NCBI GenBank assembly: GCA_032622095.1
Contig: CP136061.1
Coordinates: forward strand, 48,861,797 to 48,925,796
Direction: 5' to 3'
Source: Siphonodentalium dalli
Taxonomy: Eukaryota > Mollusca > Scaphopoda > Gadilida > Siphonodentaliidae
DNA: 64,000 nt
A model generated the notes under the pieces. It had not been told where the DNA came from, did not search any database, and was given only the letters and a program-made list of their open reading frames with translations. The position numbers and the translations under genes were made by a program. Below, piece after piece: positions 12,201 through 24,200 of this stretch; the stretch's first letter is position 1, and every line of letters starts with the position of its first letter.

Positions 12201-15200
12201 ATCAAGCAACAATCCATAAGCATGTAGCCAGTTAGAAAAAAATAGTTATAAATACACTTACTCAAGTGGATAAACAAGAGTTATTCCTCCAAATGTAGGT
12301 TATCAATATATAATTAAAAATACACTTACTCAATTGGATAAACAAGTGTTAGACCTCCAACTGTAGCTAGAAATGATGTGACATTCTTACTGAAAACAGA
12401 ACACAATTAGATATTAATTAGAGAACATGTGGTTCAAACTATGTAATAATGGAATATAATTGCCATGGAAGAAGTTATGTTCTTTAAAATATCAAACAGG
12501 TGTTAAACAATCAAAGGATTTGATAATTTCATCACGATTTGTTCACCCTAAATTAAAATCTAAACCAATTTGTGGCCATTGGGTTCATCAGACTTTTGAA
12601 GAAAATGGCAACTTTTTCAAAGGTCAAAAAGACTTAAGTAGTTCTGAATCATATGTATGATCTGAAATCTCTTACAATGTGATAAATATTCAAAGCCACT
12701 CATGATGAATTAGTGATTATCACATGAGAGCAGCTGGCATAATGATTCCACTGGAGCTAAAAGGCCCGAGTGATATCCAGTAAGATAATATCAAACAGAT
12801 CCCAACAAGAGCGTGGCTCTAGATTCATTTACACAAAATCAAGTGGTTATTATTGTTAATAGTAACCACTTGATTTTCGAGTTATCCATCTTACAACTGC
12901 AATTTGTCCGTTTGAGCACGTGGAAGTGGTCCACATCTCCAAAAATTTACAAACTTCAAAAATTGATATCTGATCATTCTGAGCTTTGAATGGTGGGTTC
13001 CTCGACTCGAATCAACTATTGTTTACCCCCAAAGAAATAGTAATTTAGGAGCGTCTAATCGGATTGAGTACCTTTAAGATAATGCAATATACCTTTTCTG
13101 GACATTCAGTTTTCGAAGAGTTTTTCTTCAGGGCCTGAAGCCACGGACATCATTTTCAAAATTATATTTGTTATGACTTCAATGCATCTTTATGGGCCAT
13201 ATATTGTTTGTAGAAAGGTAGTTCAGGTATTTATAGACCTATTTCCATACAGGGTAAAATTCAAAAGGGAATATTATGAACATATCTCCAAGGATGGGTA
13301 TTAAGAAATTTTCATAGTTGTTGTCATTTTACTGGATAGAAGGCTGAAAATTACATTTTGTGCTGATTCTCATTGAATATATAGTCACAATTAATGTCAT
13401 CATATTATAAAACAAGGATTGTCAGCTTTGGACAGTAATGTTACTTAATAAATTGCGAAGTATATTATCGTCTAAAAGAACTATGTTTTGATATCCAACA
13501 CATTCAAATTAAAAACAGGAAATACTCTCCGATGTCACCAGTGACACAGTGTATTTCACTCTACGAACACCCCAAACCACTGGGGTTGAACAAGAAGGAC
13601 TTTTAGTCGATTTATTTATTAGGAAATAAAAGTCTTTCTGTGGCATACAAAGTGCATATATTAAACTGTATTTAACCCTTCCATGATGGAGCTTCCTGAA
13701 ATTTTGCACAAACCCTGTGCCAATGTATTATCTATATATGTGAGTCCCCCATAGGGAGCCTCATATATATACTAGTAAGAGAATACATTGGACTAACAAT
13801 ATGTATCTTGACCTTGTAAGGCAGTGCATTCTCTTATATATGCAAGGCTCCCTATGGGAAACTCGCATATATAAGAGAATGCACTGGCACAGGATATTTA
13901 ATGGTGTGCCAGCACAGCTCCCGTCATGAAAGGTTTAACACATTTATCAACCCATTTTGATCCCCCAGCCCTCTTAATTCAGATTGTTTGGCTTCGGCAA
14001 TCCGCTACGGCAACAGTATGCCGTGGCCCAGTTTGCTTCAGCAAATTGCTTCGGCAATGCTGATTGCCGTAGCCAATTATGAAGGCTGATCCCCTGACCC
14101 GGTCTGTGATGTAACAAAAGCAAGTGTAATTTGAGGCTTCAAACCAAAATTTGGGCTTTAATTTTGCAAGTACAAAATAGTGGCAAATGTTCTTCACTTA
14201 TTTGGGCCACCTGTGAAACCCCCTCTCTGTGAATCCTGAATACCAGTTAACATAGTGGGTGTCATCCCCTACCCCCATGAATCCTGAATACCAGTTAACA
14301 AAGCAAATCTCACCCCCCCCATGAATACTAAATACCAGTTAACATAGTGGGTGTCACCCCCTACCCCCATGAATCCTGAATACGAATTAACAAAGCAAGT
14401 CTCACCCCCCCCCATGAAATCTGAATACGAATTAACAAAGCAAGTCTCACTCCCCCCCCATGAATCCTGAATACGAATTAACAAAGCAAGTCTCACCCCC
14501 CCCCCCCATGAATCCTGAATACCAGTTAACAGAGCGGGTGTCACCTCAACCCCCATGAATCCTGAATATCAGTATAATAGAGAGGGGTAGAATACAAGTC
14601 GTTTTATTTCAAACTAATAAGATAATTAGTGACACCCGTGAAAAATGATAAATCTTATTTTCTGGCGGAACATAAACCATGTTATTCTTCAGAGATACAT
14701 GTAATAAAATGAGGTGTTATTATTTCAAAGTTTAGTTCAAATGATTCTGATATTGCATTGAAAAATATAAAATATTTATTTCACCTCAAAGCACATACAG
14801 TTTAGAAACAAAATTGATATAAAAACTAAAATCTACAGTTTTGAAAGAAACTTCTACAAGATGGCTATGAGTAGTCTGTCAGCCAACGAAATTAAGAAAG
14901 CACGGTAATGGTAATGAAATAATTAGAATGAGTTCATAGAAGTGTAATACATTAAAGCCACACATATTGTTCAAACCTATAATATAAGTACCCAGGGCGA
15001 CTAGTTGTTGGATACAGTGTCATGTGAGGTGAAGTGACCTCGCCTGATGTTAATCTCATTAAGTCTGATATGACACCGCAGCTGGCAATTAAAGAGTTAT
15101 GTAATGCATTTATCATGCTTTCCCTGTGAGAAATTGAACTACCAGTATGAAGTGCTGCCTATGGCTATTAAATTATGCAATGTAACAGTGACTGCTCTCA

Positions 15201-18200
15201 GGGACCACCTAGCTTTAATGACAGCATTGGCTTTGTATGGACTGCCATGAGTGACCACCTGTCAAACGCAACCAACGGTCAGTGTTTTGTTGCAAGAATG
15301 ATCAATTTTACTTGTTATGAATGACCACCAGACATGAAAAATAAGTCTTTAATCAGCGCTTTTCTGACATAATGCCTATTGTGAGCCCCGCTTGCTTCAG
15401 CAGACACTTTGTCACATAACTGTGGGACAGTGATTTAGCAAAGCATGAACAATCATGGTGTGTGAGAACTGATTCATTTTGACAGTCATGGAATATCATT
15501 TATCTCGTCTGTAGACTTATCATGTTGTTTGGGACTGTCGAATAATAATATATCGAGAGATACAGGCAACCGCTTAATCAAATTATAGTTTGTAAGAACA
15601 TGATTGGTATAGTTGATTAGTAATTGGTGCGGATATATAGAAACTGATGTATTGGCTTGCTCAGATCTAAAGATGTGTAAAAAGACCCTCAAAAACTAGT
15701 GAGGCTTTAAAAGAAACATCTACAAGATGGCTATTTATAGTCTGCCAAGAAAAAAAACATCTACAAGATGGCTATTTATAGTCTGCCAAGAAAAAAAACA
15801 TCTACAAGATGGCTATTTATAGACTGCCAGCAACAGAAGGAAGAAACCACTGAAATATTAATAAACAGTGAAATGAGTAGAAGTGTAATATCATAATACC
15901 TAATTGTGGCAATTACAATGAGAATAAACAAATACACAGCATTGTGACAGCAATAACTTACACCCAGACTTATTGCATTTTAAGTTTGATATTTTGCCTT
16001 TTTAAACAGGGACATTTTTTCTCATAACAACATGGGACTTAAGCTCAATTTCTATCAATAACACTATGACTGAATATCTTGTCTGCTTGATGACATGGAC
16101 AAACAATAGACATACATGTACATGTACTTTGAAATACACTGCATTTTGTTTTGAAAAGCGTAGAACAAATGTTCACCGAGAACATTATGTGAACACCCTA
16201 CTTGTTGCTTACCTGTCCATGTGCTTGTCAAAAATCTCTTATCCATTGTAAGGTTCTTTTACGTACATATAATACCACGGGTAAGTGAACGTTGGCACCC
16301 GATCTGATGGCGACACCCAAGCACCGGCCTGCACACAGCACTAGGGGAGGTATTTCCCACATGCGATGTGGTATGCATAGGGACAGCCATCTGAGTTTTG
16401 CAACTCACGGTGGATTTGTACTCATCCGTGAATTACAGTAATGCCCTAAATAATCAACTCCTTAACCACAGCAGAATTATGGGTAATTTTTCAGGATATC
16501 CGGGGAGGTCTATATGACCATTCCAAAAGAAGTTCGTACAATCATCACTTCTAGAAATTCCAGAAACCCAAAAACAAGCGATCCGGAAACCCAAAAACAA
16601 GCGATCCGGAAACCCAAAAACAAGCGAAAATTCAAATTTTCTAAGTTGAAAAAAGGGCCATAACTCTGGCAAAAATCATCAGATAATACCCAAATTCGCA
16701 CTTGACATGTATTTTCATATAACTGATCCACAAAAATACGGGATTTGCAATCGTACCACCAAAGCTCACGCTATCATCTGGAAACCCAAAAAACAAGAGA
16801 AAAATTGAATTTTCTACGTAAGAAAAGGGCCATAACTCTGGTGAAAATGGGTGGACGAAACCCGCGCTATGCATGTAGCTGTTCCCCCATGCTGCTCTAT
16901 CACCATACCAAATATCAGCTAAATCTGCCCAGCGGTTGCTGAACAATAATGCAAAATGTTTGTACGGCCGTATGGACGATGACGTCAACTATATACCCGC
17001 CGACTTCAAGTCGGGGGCATAATAAAGTGTAGAAGGAGCCCTATATATTGACGGAAATGTTTAGATAATAAGTTCAACAAATGGTTGTTTTGTTGAACTT
17101 AATATCTGAACATTTCCTATGGGATAATCTTATGGGATACTCATCAATGATGCTTTAGCATAGAAAGGGTTAAAATCACTCAACCCAGGTTTTTATTTTC
17201 TGGCATACCCAACTTTGTAATTGTGACATATTTCGGCCTGGTTGTAGTAATTCTTTCTCAGAAACATTTCACTGTGCGCTCTCAAAATGCTTAGCGACAT
17301 TCCCAGATCAGAATTACTGTACTTATACTTTTAATTAAACAATAAACTATTTAACTACTAAATATCCTTAACTGTTATCAACCTATATTAGTAGCCCACT
17401 CCCCTCATTTGCGGGAACTCCTATATACACTATAAAATGTTATATTTTAAAGGATCAGATAAGAAATTATAATTTATAAGCTGCACAGCTAACGCAATAT
17501 CATAGGTTAATACTAAATGAAGAGCGGTGACTAAATCATTTGCCGTATCATGCCTCGCAAATTTTATATCACGATGAACGGGGAAACATGTACCGGTACA
17601 AATTGGGCAACATAACCCTAAGATATCCCCATTATATCTTTAATAAGTCTTACTGCTATGTTCCTTTTCCGCCATGTATACATACATTTATTTTATACAC
17701 ATATCACGTGAAAAATTTACATATATGGCGGCAGAATGATCGGCCATTTTACTATCCTGTATCCTTTGTTGACCTGTAGATAGCCGAGGGATCCCTCTCG
17801 GTTACCAGTCGACCCTTCATACTAGTATTTTCCTGCTAGTCCGGTAGGCCGGTGTGGTGATATCCACCCAGTTTGTAGTTACTAGGTCTGACATCCCCTT
17901 TGCCATAATGGCATAAACCATAGAACTTAATATCTGAACATTTCCTATGGGATAATCTTATGGGATACTCATCGATGATGCTTTAGCATAGAAAGGGTTA
18001 AAATCACTCAACCCAGGTTATGCTTATAAATTTTGGACCACTATTAGCAGAATGTGAGTACAAGTGATTCTTTTATATAAATTATCTAGTAACATAGGCA
18101 GAATCATTCCCAATTGGTTATCAAATACAGATTTTTATCCCTTAATTTGGGAATTTCGCGATGGACCATGGACTCAACACTTGACCTGGTGTGAGATTTT

Positions 18201-21200
18201 GAAATTTGATATCAAAAGAAATAATTTCCTCACTTCTGGGGGTTCAATTCTGGCTTTAAGAAACCTCAATTATTCTGCTCAAATAAGAAATTTCTGGAGT
18301 TTCACATTTATATTCATATACATGTACATAAAGAAAGCACGTCTTCAGCTCTACTACTTTGAACACAACCAGGCCTGAACAGCAGGCTAGCATCACCAAA
18401 TTATCCCCTGGGGACCTCATTCTGCATGGCCTTATCTAATATGGGAGACCAAGAGACAGATTTCAGTTCCCAGATGTTGAATATTGTGATGTGCACCCAT
18501 TGAGCACCTCAATTATGCTATTTTGGCACACAGAGAAACTAAACTATAAAAAAAAAATGAAACTAAAAAACTTGTTAATTTGATAATAAAGATACATTTC
18601 AGAGAAGATGAGGCCTAAGCAGAATGAGGTCTCCAGAGGGTTAATTTTGTGATGCTAGGCCACTGTGCGGGGTAGCGTAAACAAATTCACCCTCTGGGGA
18701 CCTCATTCTGCCAATGTTCAGCACCATATTTTCAGGTCTGGGCACTATTCCATAATTGGGGGGAATTAAAGCCTGAAATTATTACATTTTTACAGTTGAT
18801 ACATCTTGTTTTATGAACAGGTACAAAGATGTTGTTGAAGTTTTGGACAATAATAATTTAAAAGTTAAGTTTTTCAAACAGGTGTAGTGACTGTAGTAAC
18901 ATATCAGTTTGAATTCGTGAAATTGAAACCAAAACTGTCTTTAACCCTTTACCCAACAGAACGGCCCTGTGCCAATGCATTCTCTTATATATGCGAGTAG
19001 ACCATAGGTCGCCTCGCATATATAAGAGAATGCATTGGCTTAACACATATTAAAAATGATAAAATTGTCAAGGAATGTAGAAAAATATTATAAAAATTGT
19101 TAAAAAATGTAAGAAAAAATTATAAAAATGTTAAAGAATGTAAGAAATGAAAGTGTCAATGACACTGTAGCTCAACTTGGAAAGGGAATAATTTAATATA
19201 TTACAGTCAATGGAGCGATTAGGAATGTGGAAAGTTGAATGTCTAATACTAGTTTATAGACATGAAGAGAAAAGTAAAATCCAAGATGGCTGCTGGCGGC
19301 CATGTTTTCGGCCGAATGACCCCAAAATGAGTCGTTCCCATCTACATGTCATCGTTAACATCAATGACAAATTTTATGACGATCAGACTAAAGGTACGAC
19401 CTGTAGCCCATGCTATAGAATTTAGTCATACAAAGAGTAAAATCCAAGATGGCTGCTGGCGGCCATGTTTTTTGGCCGATTGACCCCAAAATGACTCGTT
19501 CTAATCTACATGTCATTGTTAACATCCATGACAAATTTGATGATGATCAGACTAAAGGTACGACCTGTAGCCCATGCTAAAGAATTTAGTCATACAAAGA
19601 GTAAAATCCAAGATGGCTGCTGGCGGCCACGTTTTTTCCGCCAAATGACCCCAAAATTACTCGTTCCCATCTACATATCAACATTAACATCCAGGACAAA
19701 TTTCATAATGATCAGACGAATCGTACAACCTGTGGCCCGTGCTAATCGATTAAATTTTGAAATCCAAGATGGCCGCTGGCGGCCATGTTTTTTGTCCGAA
19801 TGACCCCAAAAAGGCTCGTTCCCATTTACATTCCAATTTCAACAGCCATGAAAAATTTTATGATGACCCGACTAAAGGTACGACCTGTAGCCCGTGCTAA
19901 AGGATTTAGTCATACAAAGAGTAAAATCCAAGATGGCTGCTGGCGGCCATCTTTTTTGGCCGAATGACCCCAAAATGACTCGTTCCCATCTACATGTCAT
20001 TATTAACATTCACGAAAATTTTTATGATGATCAGACTAAAGATACAACCTGTAGCCCGTGCTAAAGGATTTAGTCATACAAAGAGTAAAATCCAAGATGG
20101 CTGCTGGCGACCATGTTTTTTGGCCGATTGACCCCAAAATTACTCGTTCCCATCTACATGTCATTGTTAACATCCATGACAAATTTTATGATGATCAGAC
20201 TAAAGGTACGACCTGCAGCCCGTGATAAAGAATTTAGTCATACAAAGAGTAAAATCTAAGATGGCTGCTGGTGGCCATGTTTTTTGGCCGAATGACCCCA
20301 AAATTACTCGTTCCCATCTACATGTAAATATTATCATCCATGACAAATTTCATTATGATCAGACAATCAGTACGACCTGTGGCCCGTGCTAATGGATTAA
20401 ATTTTGAAATCCAAGATGGCCGCTGGCGGCCATGTTTTTTGTCCGAATGACCCCAAAATGACTCGTTCCCATCTACATTCCAATATCAACAGCCATGACA
20501 AATTTTATAATGATCAGACTAAAGGTACGACCTGCAGCCCGTGCTAAAGGATTTAGTCATACAAAGAGTAAAATCCAAGATGGCTGCTGACGGCCATGTG
20601 TTTTGGCCGAATGACCCCAAATTGACTCGTTCCCATCTACATGTCATTATTAACATTCTTGACAAATTTTATGATGATCAGACTAAAAGTAGGACCTGTA
20701 GCCCGTGCTAAAGGATTTAGTCATGCAAAGAGTAAAATCCAAGACGGCTGCTGGCGGCCATGTTTTTTGGCCGATTGACCCCAAAATGACTCGTTCCAAT
20801 CTACATGTCATTGTTAACATCCATGACAAATTTGATGATGATCAGACTAAAGGTACGACCTGTAGCCCGTGCTAAAGAATTTAGTCATACAAAGAGTAAA
20901 ATCCAAGATGGCTGCTGGCGGCCATGTTTTTGGGCCGAATGACCCCAAAATTACTCGTTCCCATCTACATGTCAATATTAACATCCATGACAAATTTCAA
21001 GACGATCAGACGAACAGTGCGACCTGTGGCCCGTGCTAATGGATTGAATTTTGAAAACAAAGATGGCCACTGGCGGCCATGTTTTTTGTCCGAATGACCC
21101 CAAAATGACTCGTTCCCATCTACATTCCAATTTCAACAACCATGATAAATTTCATGATTATCAGACTAAAGGTACGACCTGTAGCCCGTGCTAAAGGATT

Positions 21201-24200
21201 TAGTCATACAAAGAGTAAAATCCAAGATGGCTGCTGGCGGCCATGTTTTTGGCCCGAATAACCCAAAAATGACTCGTTCCCATCTACATGTCATTGTTAA
21301 CATCCATGACAAATTTTATGATGATCTGACTAAAGGTACGACCTGTAGCCCGTGCTAAAGGATTTAGTCATGCAAAGAGTAAAATCGAAGATGGCTGCTG
21401 GCGGCCATGTTTTTTGGCCGAATGACCCCAAAATTACTCGTTCCCATCTACATGTCAATGTTAACATCCATGACAAATTTCATGACGATCAGACGAACAG
21501 TACGGCCTGTAGCCCGTGCTAATGGATTGAACTTTGAAATCTAAGATGGCCGCTGGCGGCCATGTTTTTTTTCCATATGACCCCAAAATGAATCATTCCG
21601 GTACAAATGTTGATGTCAACAGCTATGACAAATTTCATAATGATCCGATCAAAGGTACGACCTGTAGCCTCTATTGTTGACGCGTTACGTACACACGCAC
21701 ACACGCACACACACACACACGCACACACGGACGACGGACGACAAAGCCATGGCAATAGCTCAAACTTTACAAAGTAAAGTTGAGCTAAAAATGGTAAAAA
21801 GTGTTAAAAAAAAGAATTTTTTAGGCCAATGCATTCTCTTATATATGCGAGGCGACCTACATGTATGGTCGACTCGCATATATAAGAGAATGTATTGGCA
21901 CAGGGCATAACTGTAACCATCACAATGTGGTCAATGAACCGGTTCCAATGATATCCATATTTGTATGGTGTGATTGAGACAGACCGAAGATATTTTAGGC
22001 TGTTGAAGCTTTATTTGACCGTTTTTGGCCGTTTTGTTGGGTAAAGGGTTAAATTAAACATTCCAATAGAAGATGGCTTCATTAGATATTGATGTCTGAC
22101 CAACCATTGGTGATATTGTTTTAGAACAAGACACTGAAAGACAAAACAAACTGCACGTCACAAAACACAAACAGAACACAACAAAACATATTTAGAAATG
22201 AAAATAGGTATGTTAGAATGGTGTGAAGACGTACCTAGCAGAATGGTATCTGAAAATGCGGCCATATATGGTTAGGATGATGCAGAAGGTATCAAATATC
22301 TCATTCAAAAGTCATTCTGATCTAAACTTGAACATAGCAGATATCTCACAGCGATATATTATTGTTGTACCACTGAGTACCAGTTACACTTTCTATTTTC
22401 AAAAATTGGCCTTTTGTAAATAAATTATTATAGAAATCGCTGTCAGTCATTTAATTGTTATATATAGTTAGTCACAGACAAGGAGGTAATGGAATTCATC
22501 TCCAATCTCTCCGGAATCACAGAGCAGACATAAACGATTTGTGTTGCCTGATGTTTTCCACCGTCCGGTTTCAATAGGTAGATGGTGATTACCTGTTCTA
22601 AATTTCTAAAGGTAATTTGGTGATGTTCACCCATTAGTCACCTCGTAAAAATTATTTCTTCTTTTTAAATCTTCAATATAACCTTATCCTTGCATATAAA
22701 TCAGAATGACTTTACATTTGAGAGGAGAATAATGCATTCAATAATATGATAATCATTCTCAAGGAATTCAATTCATGCTAGCATTTCAGTAATATATGAT
22801 GAGAAATAGACCATACTCAGTGAATTATTTCCTTACTCACAGTACTACGAGACATAATCATGCTGATATGAGAGGGATAATAACCTCGTGATCGGGCATT
22901 CAAACACAGAATGCACGAGAATGCATAATGGCAGAATGTACCAATCACGAGGTACTTATCTGACATAAAACACAGTTGTCACCTCTGGTTGTCCATAGAG
23001 GAACAATAACTATGCATTCTTAGGACAATAAATGTGCGTCGGGAGAAAACAATAGCCCTGTGGTCGCACAATAAGAGCTCGATATTGCTGTATAAGTAGC
23101 TGCCCGTCCCGGAGAAATGTGAGAGGGACTGTGTTTTAAACTTCCAATATTTATGCTTGAATTGGTCAATATATGCATTGACACTGTGGAATTTAAACGC
23201 ATGACATTGGTTGATTGATATTATGTCACATGACATTCTACTCAAACCCCAACTCGCAATATGGTTTGGAAGCAACTTGCGACCAGTTTATTGTAATGGA
23301 CAGAATATCATTGAATACTAGTAATTAATACTGAATACTCTTTTAATTTGCCTGTTGAATGTAATTATGAGACATGGACGTTTACTTTGTTGCATTTCAT
23401 GGAGTATGGATGCAAGCGGGTCTGGTATTTTTATGTATGGAGCGCCTTCTGACATTTCTAATGGTGGAATGCGAAAATGTCAGACCAACTTCATTCCATA
23501 TTCCACGGAATGCAATGAAATCAACATCCATTTCTTTACACTGCATCTGTCACATGACTGAGCAGTTAACTGAGATTGTCAATATATCAGCAATCAAATA
23601 TATCAATTCAAGAAATAATTTGCTAAGTACGGGAATTCCAGAGCAAGAAAATAACATAATCAGTTATACGAAACATACCATAGTTTCCATAGCTCTTGAT
23701 TAATCTGACTTGCAAAGTTTTGAGTGTTAACTTTTAAATAAAAAACTTTTGACATGTCAGCTTATTTGTAATTAGAGATATAAAGTATGCATGATAATTT
23801 GGGAACTGAACATTTTTAAATCCTTGAAGGCCCTTGAAGCACTGTTATCAATTGATTTAAAACATCAAATTTCATCTTCCAAGACTTAAAACATGTGGCA
23901 AATTATCTCCCAGGCCTCAATTACAACAAGAACATAATTTTTTATAAAACCCAATTTCAAGACAACAAGTACCCTTTCCTGTGAATAAAACAGACAAATC
24001 TGAAGATTGGATACTTAGTATCTTATTTGTTTATAAAGTGGTTTATTCCTGATGTAGCCCAGCAAAATATCTTAATCAAATTGACATTTTGCCTTGATCC
24101 AGAGTGCTAATAAGATAGAGTTCTCTCTCTCTTGCTACGCTTCAAACATTTCCGCGAGAGATCACCTGAAGTTTCTGTTCTAAAAATAGCCCGTAAAACT

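Larger units (their letters stand above)
18941..22052. mobile_element. TTAA MITE, CCCTTTACCCAACA type, split by a 2.6-kb satellite insertion
   Basis: Left end ttaaccctttacccaacaga, right end tgttgggtaaagggttaa. The two halves match the intact 401-bp copy at 54431-54831. The usual 68-nt hairpins sit at about 18969-19039 and 21829-21901. The sequence between them is a foreign satellite block. Confidence 0.92.

Noticed and set aside
14269-14556. Repetitive protein on the minus strand (GVEVTPALLTGIQD...)
   Set aside because: It is a translation of the 47-bp C-rich minisatellite.
19210-19967. Open frames in the 162-bp satellite
   Set aside because: They reflect repeat units in one frame and do not persist through the array.
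23355-23703. MDVYFVAFHGVW-type protein, also on the minus strand at 49113
   Set aside because: Both are inside copies of a fold-back MITE; frames end differently and no domain is recognised.
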